Below, one piece after another: positions 1 through 10,860 of a stretch of 64,000 nt of DNA (the first letter of the stretch is position 1; each line of letters starts with the position of its first letter). Position numbers and translations under genes: made by a program. The DNA is from Macrostomum hystrix. Taxonomy: Eukaryota; Platyhelminthes; Macrostomidae. The stretch spans positions 434,001-498,000 of the forward strand of contig CATNEN010000025.1 in the NCBI GenBank assembly GCA_950097015.1. Reading direction: 5' to 3'. The notes beneath the pieces are model-generated. The model was not told where the DNA came from and did not search any database. It saw nothing but the letters and a program-made list of their open reading frames with translations.

Positions 1-940
1 GCCGGAAATTCTCGGATAAGAAGGCGTAGATGATCGGGTTGACGCAGCTATTCATGTAGGCCAGCATCTGCGAGACGGCCTGCAGGTAGCGGAACCAGTC
101 GTCCTCGAAGTCTTTGTACCACATCTGCAGGGCGAACACAACGTGAATAGGCAGCCAGCAGGTGCCAAAGATGGCAATCACGATCACAACCATGCGGGTC
201 ACGCGGCGCTTTGATCTGGCCGCCTCGCCAGACTGGGAGATGCCGGCCGCCCGGCCGCAGGTGAGCTTGCGCACCAGCAGGGCGTACAGCGTGATGATGA
301 CAAGGAAGGGCAGCAGGTACCCCAGCAGGCCGAAAATAGAGTAGAACAGCTTGCCAGCCGGGCTGGCGCCGGCGCTTCCTAGAAAGCGTCGATTGACACA
401 GGCGGTGACAGGATGCGCCGAGCAGTTTCCGGAGCGACAGAAGCCCAGGTTGACAACTCCGACGTCAACGGCAAAGGGCACGTGGCACATGCCGATCAGT
501 ATCCAGGTGGCGGCCACGGCGATGAGAGTGTTGCGCTGATTGCGCAGCCCAATGCTGCGAATCGGGTGCACCACGGCCAGGTACCTGTCGGCGCTCATTA
601 GCACGAGGGTGTACACGCTGCCGTACACGGGCACGAAGGTGAAGTACTGGAACACGACGCAGGCCGCGTGCCCGAACACCCAGCCCATGATGTAGAACAG
701 GATAGTCAGGGGCACGCAGAAGATGATGAACAGGAGGTCGGCGATAGCCAGAGAGGTGATGAGGATGTTGGTGGTGTTGCGCATGTGGTTATTGGCTACA
801 ATCACCGTAATCACCAGCAGATTTCCAAAGAAGCCAAGCAACACAACTAGGCTGAATAGGACCGTCACAGTGGCAACGAAGCCAAAGGCGTGCTGGTTAC
901 AGACGGTCAGATTCTGGCAGTCGACTGTATCGTTGTCCAT
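1..940 (-). CDS. Class A GPCR, allatostatin-A/galanin receptor-like (3' end cut by window edge)
   Basis: An intronless frame of 313 codons starts at ATG 940 and runs off the left edge. An in-frame TAA lies 18 bases upstream, so this start is well supported. The protein is a seven-helix rhodopsin-family receptor for the plasma membrane, signalling through G proteins. Visible landmarks are N-glycosylation sequons at N3 and N10, the helix 1 GN at 39-40, and a helix 2 block (NHMRNTTNILITSLAIADLL, 51-70) with D68. There is a helix 3 cysteine C94, DRY at 118-120, CWLP at 261-264 and NPIIY at 301-305. The helix 2 block is typical of allatostatin-A/galanin/kisspeptin receptors, so a neuropeptide ligand is likely, although flatworm subfamilies are hard to separate. 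Only the cytoplasmic tail is missing. No promoter was recognised. Confidence 0.9.
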   Translation of the reverse strand, partial: MDNDTVDCQNLTVCNQHAFGFVATVTVLFSLVVLLGFFGNLLVITVIVANNHMRNTTNILITSLAIADLLFIIFCVPLTILFYIMGWVFGHAACVVFQYFTFVPVYGSVYTLVLMSADRYLAVVHPIRSIGLRNQRNTLIAVAATWILIGMCHVPFAVDVGVVNLGFCRSGNCSAHPVTACVNRRFLGSAGASPAGKLFYSIFGLLGYLLPFLVIITLYALLVRKLTCGRAAGISQSGEAARSKRRVTRMVVIVIAIFGTCWLPIHVVFALQMWYKDFEDDWFRYLQAVSQMLAYMNSCVNPIIYAFLSENFR

Positions 941-2018
941 GACCAGGTGTCTAGTTTACCTGGTGCAAAGGAGGTGCAATCGATTCTCTATGCAATTGAA
1001 TGACGGTACATGATTAGAACCACATTAGCTTTGGATAACCCTTTAACAGCCGGACGGCCTTTCAAAGCAAATTAAAGCTCTTGAATGACCAATGCCAATA
1101 ATATACTTGGGAATGGTATACGGTCAAAGCAAAATCATTCCATCTGTACTTTCTCCTCCTCAATTCCTGTCGCTGTTTTCTTGTTTCCAATGATAATAAT
1201 TTTACTAATTCCATTTCGTTAATGGACAGGGCAGTACCAATGGCCGGGCCGCAAGCGGTTTTGGCTCACCGAACCTCATCAGGCTAATGCGCTACTATCG
1301 ATTCGAACTGTGCTCAACTCGGAGGCCATAGCTGAGGCTGAGTCATCAATCACTGAGCTTGAGTAAACTCGAATTCGCATAATTGCGCATAACTGGCCAA
1401 ACTTTACCTGGCTAAACACCTTAGAAATTTCATTGCAGCGTCCTTGCTCACAATTGGACCCGACAAGTGACAATCACAATTCTACTGCAAGCTTAAACAG
1501 CTGCATCTTTCCTGCTGCCCAGAACCAGCAAACCAGCCAGCTGAGTTCCACAACCTCAGACTGGAATCGGACAATTAACCCAAATTGGGAAATTTCTGCG
1601 AATTAGTAAACATGCTTTCAAGGGAGTATAACGTGTTTTAGCTCTGAACGGTAATTAGCAAAGTTATTTCGCTCTCAGTAATGTGGTAATCACCACACGG
1701 CCCGGTAAGGGAGCTCTTGTCCTGGCAATTAATGGGGCCAATGGAGAGTGCGCGGCAACCCTTTCAGCGCATTCCCAGACATCCCTGTGTCATTTCCTAA
1801 GTGCTGACACGACTGCGCTTGTTAATTTTTTGTTTTCCCGACTATTCAGGACAGGTTTAGATGGGAAATGGCATTACAGCCTCTAAAATGGCTATTTTCT
1901 GATTTGCTGCGGTCGCTTTAAGCTTTTTGCCCTCATCCTGATCTGGTCTACATCTTCTTTTAGTACACCGCTAGTTTATTACAGAACAGGCTTAGTCTCT
2001 TATCTGACAACTTTATCA
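941..2018. other. Non-coding upstream stretch, nothing recognised
   Basis: This is the region upstream of the leftmost GPCR. It contains AT-rich unique sequence with short frames that lack coding character. I see no RNA gene, transposon terminus or clear promoter element. Confidence 0.5.
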
Positions 2019-2307
2019 GCCATTCTCTCTTATCTGACACCTTTCTGAGCAATTCTCTCTTATCTGACACTTTTCTGAGCAATTCTCTCTTATCTGACAC
2101 CTTTCTGAGCAATTCTCTCTTATCTGACACCTTTCTGAGCAATTCTCTCTTATCTGACACCTTTCTGAGCAATTCTCTCTTATCTGACACCTTTCTGAGC
2201 AATTCTCTCTTATCTGACACCTTTCTGAGCAATTCTCTCTTATCTGACACCTTTCTGAGCAATTCTCTCTTATCTGACACCTTTCTGAGCAATTCTCTCT
2301 TATCTGT
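2019..2307. repeat. 30-bp minisatellite, about 9.5 copies
   Basis: Near-identical 30-bp units carry the core CTCTCTTATCTGACACCTTT. Because 30 is a multiple of three, the minus strand reads as a 10-residue repeat, which explains a 110-codon frame with no other protein-like feature. The TCTGACA core recurs near 2770 and in the arrays at 4.3-5.2 kb. Confidence 0.95.
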
Positions 2308-3607
2308 GCAGCATTGGTCACAAATATTTGATATTGATTAATCAGAAACTCTGAATCACATTTTCATTCTCGTTCTCATTGTTGAAGTTGCTTTTCCCAT
2401 TGTCCCTGTCCCTGTTTTTTCAGGATCTGATCGATAAACTTTCATCTTGCCAATGGTACCATTGTGTTGCTCTCCCATTCTTTTTTTCTAGATAAAAAGT
2501 TGTCTACTTATCTGGAGTCTTTAGGCGACAAAAATGTCTACGAGAAGAATGTAAAGTTGGAAAAAAATAGTGCAGATGTAAGTGTGGATATGGTAAGCAC
2601 TGGATCGATGAATTCAGGTGTATAAAATTGCTGCACGATGAGAAGACAACTGCCTAGTCTTAAAACTTCTAGCTAAACACTTTATACGCAACACTCAAAC
2701 CTTTTTAAGCCCTTTTTTCAACATTAGTCAGGAGAAGCCTGACTTCTTTTTTTATTCTTTCTTTTTTTCATCTGACACTGTCATCTGACATTTTAGTAAA
2801 CTGACATTTTTTCAATCAGACATTTATTTTTTTCAGACCTTTTTAATTTGATTTGTCTTGATTTTCGAAATTTTCGAATCGTTATTTCGGCGAGTGAGAA
2901 AGTCAGGCAAAGGCCGCTTGCTTTGAGATTTCTTTCGACTTGCGAAAAAAGTTTTTTCTTAGCTGCGAGCCCTGTCATAAGGCAATGTCCCCTCCAGCTG
3001 CAGGCTGTGATTGAGGGCCCGCGGTCTGGTCAGGGGCGAATTGTCCCCTTCCGCTGGGAGACCCTCAGACCGCGCTCGCCCCAGCTTGGCGAGGCCCGGA
3101 AATTCAACTGGAGAGTGGGGACCAATTCCCCAGAGAGACAGAGAGGAAGAGAGGAGAAAGGGAGAGGACTAGAAGATTCTTGGTGGCAACCAGGCGATAC
3201 CCAGTCTGTCTTTCTCCAGCTGGTCAGGGCGGAGGTCAGGGCCGAATTGTAATTGTAGCCTGATTAGCATGGCAGAGGCATGGATAGCAGCTCACGCGCA
3301 CACTAATCACAGGTTTTGACTGCTCACGGTCATGCAGGCGGAGGATGAGGAGGGGGCAAAGTGGGCGAGCCTTCATAAGAAAAATATTTCTCCACTTCCC
3401 TTCGACCAGAGTTTTTCTCGAGCCTCCAAGGGGCAAGTTCGGTGTTACTTCAAGATTTCCTAGCTGAGGGGGGGATGAAGAGAGAAGTGGAAGTGAAACC
3501 TGACACAACCCCCATCGCCCCTCCCGCAGGCCGAGGCAATGCGACAAATTTATGCAGCTAAACGCAAAAAGTCCAGTGTGCCTATAGCTCTTATTCTTAT
3601 TCTTCCA

Positions 3608-3643
<36 letters not shown>

Positions 3644-4325
3644 TCTAAAAATGAAATTCAACAAATCTGGACTGAGACCAGATGGGGCCCAATTTGATTC
3701 GGTTGGACAGATAACAAAGGGAGGAGAAGAAAATCTCATTTGTTAGCAGATGAGGCGCGTCAATAGCATGATGTCGGATGCTGCAGTCTGGCATAAATTT
3801 TCGCCACCAACATTCCCGAGTATCCATCGGGAAAACTTTTCTTTAGCTCCACAAAAATACAAAGGCAAGAGAAAAAAGTTTCGGTTAAAATTTCTGAAGC
3901 CCTCGGGGCGGGTCGTGCAGAACAAGGTTTGCGTCAGAGGCGAAAATGTAGAGGTGCTAAAACCAGCAGGCCTCCGCAGCTGCAGATGCTGGGCGCCCCG
4001 CCCTCTGATTTACTGCTGGGGGCATTGTACCTGATTGTAAACTGTGCTACGGAAACTTATACTGCAGATCAGCATATGCCGACTATAAATTTTAAATCGT
4101 TGAGCGTTAAACATCACCGATCTACGTAGTTTGACGGTTGATTGTATGGACGTCTTCACGAATTCGAGACTAAGCCTTTATTGCTGATCTCTGCTACCAT
4201 ATAGTTGGTTTCGCCTGTTGTTTGGGTCGAAATGAGGCAGGCTAACTGCAGGTGATGCGGCTGGTGCTAACTTCTCTGACATAGTGCGGCTAACGAGCTC
4301 AAGGCTGTTGACCCATTATCGATCA
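2308..4325. other. Non-coding region with a trinucleotide repeat
   Basis: Mostly unique sequence with T-rich runs (2700-2850) and a GC-richer patch near 2960-3250. The TCTGACA motif appears several times at 2770-2820. A perfect (TGC)11 lies inside. No gene is supported: the short frames overlap on both strands and match no family I know. Confidence 0.5.
3609..3641. repeat. (TGC)11 microsatellite
   Basis: Eleven perfect TGC triplets. On the minus strand they read as a run of glutamine in a short frame that has no other support as a gene. Confidence 0.95.
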
Positions 4326-4638
4326 ATCTGACCCACATCATTTTATCAATCTGACACTTTATCATCTGACACTTACTTAAACTGACACTTTATCAATCTG
4401 ACACTCTACTCTATCTGACAATTTATCAATCTGACACTCTATCTGACACTATCAATCTGACACTCTACTCTATCTGACACTTTATCAATCTGACACTCTA
4501 TCTGACACTTTATCAATCTGACACTCTACTCTATCTGACACTTTATCAATCTGACACTCTATCTGACACTTTATCAATCTGACACTACTCTATCTGACAC
4601 TTTATTATCAATCTGACACTCTATCTGACTCTATCTAT
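4326..4638. repeat. Irregular TCTGACAC array, left part
   Basis: The blocks TCTGACACTTTATCAA and TCTGACACTCTATC alternate with small length differences, ending in a short (TATC)n run. The same array resumes at about 5020 after a GC-rich insert. Confidence 0.9.
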
Positions 4639-5020
4639 CTATCTATTTGCAGGGGGGCCCGGGGCACTTGTCGCACAAGCGACGGAGCGGCACGCCCCCA
4701 GACCGGCGAACTAGGCGCTTTTGCGCCCATCGAGCCGCCTCCCCTGAGCAGGCACCACACACAGCAGCACAGACCAGCCGGGGAGGGCAGGAGGCACCCA
4801 GAATAGGCAGCAGTGTCCCCCACCCCAGCCCCACACGCACATAGCAGACCAAGCCGGGGCGGAAGGCTGATAAGAAATCAGTCCTCAGGGGGGGCTGGGT
4901 GATGAGTGTACACTTATCCAATCGCGCTGACGGAAGTCCAGAAAGCGCGCGGCGGCGTACACCCGCTCTCCAGCCACCCCCCGCAAGGTCTCACGCCCCA
5001 GCGCCAACGCACACAACCAC
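4639..5020. mobile_element. GC-rich insert splitting the TCTGACAC array, possible SINE-like element
   Basis: About 380 bp of GC-rich DNA unrelated to its AT-rich surroundings interrupts one minisatellite. Its left junction is a simple repeat, (CTAT)n, followed by TTGCAGG. The SINE-like elements at 6.2 and 7.4 kb have the same junction after their own AT-rich tails, which suggests a related retroposed insertion on the minus strand. I could not identify tRNA boxes with confidence. Target-site duplication cannot be judged inside repeat DNA. Confidence 0.5.
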
Positions 5021-5270
5021 TCTATCTGACACTTTATCAATCAGACACTCTATCTGACACTTTATCAATCTGACACTCTATCTGACACTTTATCAATCTG
5101 ACACTCTATCTGACACTTTATCAATTTGACACTCTATCTGACACTTTATCAATCTGACACTCTACTCTATCTGACACTTTATCAATCTGACACTCTATCT
5201 GACACTTTATCAATCTGAAATTTCATCAAAGTGACATTCTTTCAATCTGTCACTTTATCTGAAATTTATC
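5021..5270. repeat. Irregular TCTGACAC array, right part
   Basis: Continuation of the TCTGACAC/TTTATCAA array, decaying towards 5270 into degenerate copies. Confidence 0.9.
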
Positions 5271-5990
5271 CATATTTTTCACCTAACTGTAGCCTAACAG
5301 GTAAGGATGAACATGTCAATATTGAAAACACTCGAATTAGAAAATACAATGAATAATTCACACTTTGAAAAGAAATCATATTAAAAACTCAATAAATTTC
5401 ACTCTCTCTCTCTTAAAAGTGCACGGGTGTCACCGGTAGTTCATTCGTTCTACTCTTCTGAAAACAGAAGGTCATTGTGAGTTTTATGCCTTCGATATTA
5501 ACAAAGTCCATTGTAGCCACAAAGCAGAATGAGTGAGTGTCGTGGCCAATACTGGCATGCTGGGCTTCAATTTGTCATTGTTGAGAGTCATGGGTAGGGG
5601 TAGTGGAGTCAAAATTGAGCACAATGAGCAGAGTTTGCATAACTTTGATCACAACGGACGCGGTGCCTTACACAGAGTCACAAAGGAAGCCATCTATCTC
5701 TTCGGTGAATGAACATTCATGCCTACAGAAGTTTTGGCAGTGAAGGCGTGTGTTATTTGAATCAGTTTTTACACGACTCAGCCTTTGGAAGATGGCGCTC
5801 AAAATTATGATTTAGTGAGGTCAGTGAGGGCCCCACTAACAACGGTGAGCCGCTGGTCATGGTCATCATCATTTTTGTTAAAACTGGCAACTGGCACTGG
5901 TCATCAAAGGTATCTGGACTTACCCCTATTGAATTTAATGGGATGGAATCGTAGCCAGATGGGATCTCGATGGGGTGGGATTTTGTGAGT
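5271..5990. other. Non-coding, nothing recognised
   Basis: Unique sequence with a short CT-rich run near 5400. I see no supported gene or element. Confidence 0.4.
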
Positions 5991-6172
5991 GGGGATTTCG
6001 GGGAGGTGGAATTTCGGGGAGGTGGGATTTCGGGGAGGTGGGATTTCGGGGAGGTGGGATTTCGGGGAGGTGGGATTTCGGGGAGGTGGGATTTCGGGGA
6101 GGTGGGATTTCGGGGAGGTGGGATTTCGGTGGGGTGGGATTTCGGTGGGGTGGGATTTCGGGGAGGTGGGAT
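5991..6172. repeat. 16-bp G-rich minisatellite, left block
   Basis: About 11 tandem copies of ATTTCGGGGAGGTGGG. Each unit has three runs of guanine on the plus strand. The 183-codon minus frame and three plus frames over it are repeat artefacts. The array is split by a SINE-like element and resumes at 6541. Confidence 0.95.
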
Positions 6173-6537
6173 TAATAATAATAATAATTGCAGGAGGGCT
6201 GCGGGCAATGGCACATCATTTAGTGACACTAGACCCGCAGGCAGCGAGGAGGCAATTCTGCCCATTTCGCTGACTCCTGAGCACACACGCACACAGATAC
6301 TGTACGCAGGCATACGCTCACACAGGTGTGTACATCTGCCCTGACTTTCTCATCGTCAGGCAGTGTACACTCTCACTGTGCCTTGGAGGTTGGCCCTCAA
6401 GGGCGTAAATTGCACGACAAGCCCTCAAGCCTTCTCTCCGCGGCTGCGCCCCAAATAAAAGTGGCGTCGCCGTGGAATCGAACTTAGGGACCTTGGTGCG
6501 AGAGGCAAACGCGATGACCGCTCTGCCACCGACCCCC
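6173..6537 (-). mobile_element. tRNA-derived SINE, family A, copy 1
   Basis: Read on the minus strand, the head at about 6470-6530 resembles a tRNA. An A-box-like TGGCAGAGCGGT is followed by a B-box-like AAGTTCGATTCCA. The body follows, then a TTGCAGG-complement junction and an (ATT)n tail at 6171-6187. About 80-90% of the sequence is shared by eye with 7394-7719. It is inserted inside the 16-bp minisatellite, so the array is older than the insertion. Confidence 0.75.
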
Positions 6538-6540
6538 CTA

Positions 6541-6745
6541 AATTTCGGGGAGGTGGGATTTCGGAGAGGTGGGATTTCGGTGGGGTGGGATTTCGGGGAG
6601 GTGGGATTTTGGTAGTGTGGGATTTCAGAGTGGTGGGATTTCGGGGAGGTGGGATTTCGGTGGGGTGGGATTTCCACCAGGTGGGATTTCCGCCAGGTGG
6701 GATTTCGGTGAAGTGGGATTTTGTTCAGACGTGATTTCGTGTGTT
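6541..6745. repeat. 16-bp G-rich minisatellite, right block
   Basis: Continuation of the ATTTCGGGGAGGTGGG array beyond the SINE, with more diverged copies towards 6740. Confidence 0.9.
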
Positions 6746-7254
6746 AGGATTTCAGAACATTTTATGTTTCACTAGATAGTCTAGCTAGTTTAATAAGTTT
6801 AATTTCTCGTACTGTTTGCTGTTGACAATATCCAGCCGCAAATCTCTTTTCTCTCGCCCAAAAATAGCCGCATAGTCAGTAGGAACTTTTCAAACAAAAT
6901 CCTTTGAAAACTGGCCAGGCGAGTCCGAGTTGGCACGCTTATCTCGATGAAAATCCATCAGCAGAAACTGGCTTTAGACCCGCTTAGGGTGAGTGAGAAG
7001 AAATCTTTCAAAAAGTGCGGCTTCTCACTCAGCTTTGTCTCCAGGCTGTTCTAAATCGCAGCAGGTGAGGTACCTGGAGGGCTAAGGTGAGTTTTTCACA
7101 AACGCAAGCTAAGCTGATTAGCGGTTGAATACTCGGCCTCACAGTGTCTTTTATCGAATCAGGCGATTGCACCTGATGGCACCCGGGCTTGGTGGGAAAA
7201 ATTATTGACGTCTTTACTTGTCTTCTTAATGAAGTGAGGACCTAAACCTAGCCC
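6746..7254. other. Non-coding, nothing recognised
   Basis: Unique sequence without gene-like frames or recognisable repeats. Confidence 0.4.
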
Positions 7255-7345
7255 AGTTGGGCCAGATGGCACAGCCGCAGCTATTGCGCGGCGCTGTGTA
7301 CAGCTGTTCGGTCCACGGACTGGAAAGACAGCTTAATCTTAATAT
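7255..7345 (-). mobile_element. SINE family B, 3' fragment
   Basis: The block starting CAGATGGCACAGCCGCAGCT is the reverse complement of the end of the SINE copy at 52303-52560. Only the terminal part is present and it has no tRNA-like head. A family A copy begins about 50 bp further on. Confidence 0.6.
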
Positions 7346-7393
7346 CTATGCAAGCTCCTGGCCTAATAAAATAAATAAAAAGAATATTTATAA

Positions 7394-7719
7394 TTGCAGG
7401 AAGGCTGTGGGCAATGGCACATCATTTACAGTCACTAGAGGTGGCAATTTTGCCCATTCCACTGACTCCTGAGCGCACACGCACACAGATACCGAGGCAT
7501 AAGCTCACACAGGTGAGTACATCTGCACTGACTTTCTCATCGTCAGGCAGTGTACACTCTCACTGTGCCTTGGAGGTTGGCCCTCAAGGGTGTAAATTGC
7601 ACGACAAGCCCCCCAAGCCTTCTCTCCGCGGCTGCGCCCCAAATGAACGTGGCCTCACCGCGGAATCGAGCTCAGGGACCTTGGTGCGAGAGGCAAACGC
7701 GATAACCGCTCTGCCACTT
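7394..7719 (-). mobile_element. tRNA-derived SINE, family A, copy 2
   Basis: Same organisation as the copy at 6173-6537: AT-rich tail on the left, TTGCAGG junction, shared body (CTGACTTTCTCATCGTCAGG) and a tRNA-like head at the right end with an A-box-like motif and a B-box-like GAGCTCGATTCCG. On the minus strand the head is read first. Confidence 0.75.
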
Positions 7720-8372
7720 TGCATCTTATTTATGAAACTATGATGACGATGTCTCATTGCAAAATCGCCGCTTTATCGTTATTTATCCTCCTTAAAAGCA
7801 ATTCCTTTTTTGGCCGTCTTTGAGAATTCTCCGCTTCGGAATGGGCTTTTATTTTTTTTTTACGCACCGTTGCTTGAGAACCTCCGTCTGACGCGCGGCG
7901 CAGTAGATGCTGTCGGTATCTGGGTGGGTGAGGGAACAGACAAGGCATTAAAGTTGCATTGGATGGCAAAAAAACACACAGTCGAAATATATTCCAATAA
8001 CTCTGCATGAGGAAGTGAGACTGGGAAACAAGAAGAGTGAGCCAATGCCGCTCTGTTTCCGCAGCAGCAAAAGCACTTTGGCTCACAGTCTCTCTGGCGT
8101 AGCCGCATCTCAATTGGTCCATCAAACATGGATTCCGATAGATACACAGAGCGGATTCTTACTTGTATTCAGCCTCTAAAAGAAGAGGAACATACCTCAA
8201 ATATAAATATAAAGTGAGTGGCTCTTACAGATGGAGTGTGAGACACTTGAAGCGGAAGATGTAACTGAGTCCAGTCTAGTTCTTCCTATACTCAAAGCCA
8301 CTGTCTCTGAGATCCAATTCACTAGTTAGAAATCGTCAACTAGACAAAAGAAATTAAATGTGCATTAGCGAT
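7720..8372. other. Non-coding, nothing recognised
   Basis: Unique sequence with small overlapping frames on both strands and no family resemblance. Confidence 0.4.
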
Positions 8373-8522
8373 AATGAGGCTCATGACCTGATGGAATGAG
8401 GCTCATGACCTGATGGAGTGAGGCTTATGACCTGATGGAGTGAGGCTTATGACCTGATGGAGTGAGGCTCATGACTTGATGGAGTGAGGCTTATGACCTG
8501 ATGGAGTGAGGCTCATGACCCA
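8373..8522. repeat. 22-bp minisatellite, about 6.5 copies
   Basis: Tandem units with the core ATGACCTGATGGAGTGAGGC. Copies differ at single C/T and A/G positions. Confidence 0.9.
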
Positions 8523-9171
8523 ATCTGTCAATGTTTCTGTAGTGCAATCCATGTCCTGAAGGGCTGATATGCTCAAAAAAGTTTTGCACCAAGGAAGTGT
8601 CGGCAAGCAAACAGGTACAATAATGCAAAGGAGGCGAAGGACAAAGCCGCCATCGAACAATGGATGCCATCGAGATGCAGGAAAGAGGAGCCGAAATCCC
8701 GATTTGGCCTGCACTTCTTACTAACAAAGGCAAAGCACTGGGATATGCTGGGTCTACACAGCGGAATCAGCTATAGTTTATCTGCCTCAGGCCTCCAGGG
8801 CTTGTGGGAGAATAATGCCACATATAGGCTCAACTCTAGACAGGGGGGAGCTGGGTGGGAAGACTGTCACGATCTGCCAGGGCCGCTGGGCGGAGGAAAC
8901 AGGAGATCGAAGTTCTGATAGAAAAAATAAAGAAAGGCAGAGAAGGCAAAAAAATAGAGAAAAAGCGGCGACAGGGCGTGTGACACGTTCGTCACAAGCC
9001 AAGTGACTTGCATTGCCAACCGGACCTGTTTCTGTTGTGTTTGCTATCGATAAGACACTTCTCACTTGCCTCGTGTGCCGCGTCCGATTCCCTTCTGACC
9101 CAAGCACCGCCCCACTTACCCCCATCACCTGGCCTCACTGCCCAGTTAGGCATCAGCCGACTCTGCCTACC
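8523..9171. other. Non-coding, nothing recognised
   Basis: Unique sequence. Frames of 60-113 codons occur on both strands but overlap one another and lack recognisable domains. Confidence 0.4.
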
Positions 9172-9490
9172 CGGCCCTCTGCCTTCGCTCTACCTCAACT
9201 TCTGCCTTCGCTCTACCTCACCTTCTGCCTTCGCTCCCCCCGCCCTCTACCGTCGCTCTACCTCACCTTCTGCCTTCGCTCTCCCTCACCTTCTGCCTTC
9301 GCTCTCCCTCACCTTCTGCCTTCGCTCTACCTCACCTTCTGCCTTCGCTCTACCTCACCTTCTGCCTTCGCTCCCCCCGCCCTCTGCCTTCGCTCTACCT
9401 CACCTTCTGCCTTCGTTCTCCCTCACCTTCTGCCTTCGTTCTCCCTCACCTTCTGCCTTCGTTCTCCCTCACCTTCTGCCTTCGCTCTCA
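9172..9490. repeat. 23-bp CT-rich minisatellite, about 14 copies
   Basis: Units built on TCTGCCTTCGCTCTACCTCA. The 205- and 174-codon frames that read PSAFALPHLL-like repeats are by-products of this array and are open in more than one frame. Confidence 0.9.
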
Positions 9491-9904
9491 TGCCCACTGC
9501 ATACTCACAGCCTCACAACCTCACCCCTTTTAATTGAATCCACAGGCAGAACGTGGGAACAGAGCAATCCTACTGAACTCTCGCCAACGCAGTGTTTTCT
9601 CTTACCTCTTCGTATAGACGGATGAGGAAGAGTTGGCGGTTTCTCGCAGAACTGCAATCTCTAAGGGGCAGTAGGTGAGCTTGCAGAAGCAGAAGGCGAC
9701 TCACAATCAATTTAAAGTGTAGGATACTTATTTGCCAGATTCCTGCAGTGCCTTAAGCGACCCCTCGGAATGGTCAAAACAGCCAGAGAATAAGAACACG
9801 GGCCGAAGCCAATCCGCGCTTACCGCACAGGAAAGTTTTGCTGGTCCAGCTTGGCCTGCAGCCAATCAAATCTGGGAAGTACCACCATTGCCTCAGTAGA
9901 CTGA
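9491..9904. other. Non-coding, nothing recognised
   Basis: Unique sequence, no supported feature. Confidence 0.4.
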
Positions 9905-10860
9905 TGCACAGCTGGGAGGAGAGCTGACACTTGGGATTTGAGAGACTGGGGAGTTTTGAGACTGGGAGGAGAGCTGAGACTAGGGATTTGAGAATGGGAG
10001 GAGTTTTGAGACTGGGAGGAGAGCTGAGACTAGGGATTTGAGAATGGGAGGAGTTTTGAGACTGGGAGGAGAGCTGAGACTAGGGATTTGAGAATGGGAG
10101 GAGTTTTGAGACTGGGAGGAGAGCTGAGACAAGGGAGTTTTGAGACTAGGGAGTTTTGAGACTGGGAGGAGAGCTGACACATCGGATTTGAGAGACTGGG
10201 GAGTTTTGAGACTGGGAGGAGAGCTGAGACTAGGGAGTTTTGAGAGTGGGGAGTTTTGAGACTGAGGAGAGTTTTGAGAATGAGAGTGGGGAGAGTGGGG
10301 AGAGTGGGGAGTTTTGAGACTGGCGAGATTTGAGACTGGGGATCCCGCGAGTTTTGAGACTGAGGGGAGTTTTGAGACTGATGGGAGTTTTGAGACTGAG
10401 GGGAGTTTTGAGACTAGGGAGTTTTGAGACTGGGGAGTTTTGAGAATGAGAGTGGGGAGAGTGGGGAGTTTTGAGACTAGGGATTTGAGAGACTGGGGAG
10501 TTTTGAGACTGAGGGGAGTTTTGAGACTGATGGGAGTTTTGAGACTGAGGGGAGTTTTGAGACTGAGGGGAGTTTTGAGACTGAGGGGAGTTTTGAGACT
10601 GAGGGGAGTTTTGAGACTGGGGAGTTTTGAGAATGAGAGTGGGGAGAGTGGGGAGTTTAGAGAGTGGGGAGTTTTGAGATTGAGGGCAGTTTTGAGATTG
10701 AGGGGAGTTTTGAGACTGAGGGGAGTTTTGAGACTGATGGGAGTTTTGAGAATGAGGGGAGTTTGAGACTAGGGAGTTTTGAGACTGAGGGGAGTTTGAG
10801 ACTAGGGAGTTTTGAGACTAGGGAGTTTTGAGACAGTGGTCAGAGCTGAGACTGGAGGGA
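9905..10860. repeat. Compound GAGTTTTGAGACTG minisatellite
   Basis: Variable-length units are built from GAGTTTTGAGACTGAGGG and GGGAGGAGAGCTGAGACTAG. Several sub-blocks of longer period (for example 9950-10130) show nested duplication. The 108-codon plus frame reading LRLRGV repeats is an artefact. Confidence 0.9.

Noticed and set aside
3236-3739. A minus frame with an 11-glutamine run
   Set aside because: The run is a (TGC)11 microsatellite. The rest of the frame shows no domain or coding bias.
9008-9625. A proline/leucine-rich 205-codon frame
   Set aside because: It is produced by a 23-bp satellite open in more than one frame, with no protein-like ends.
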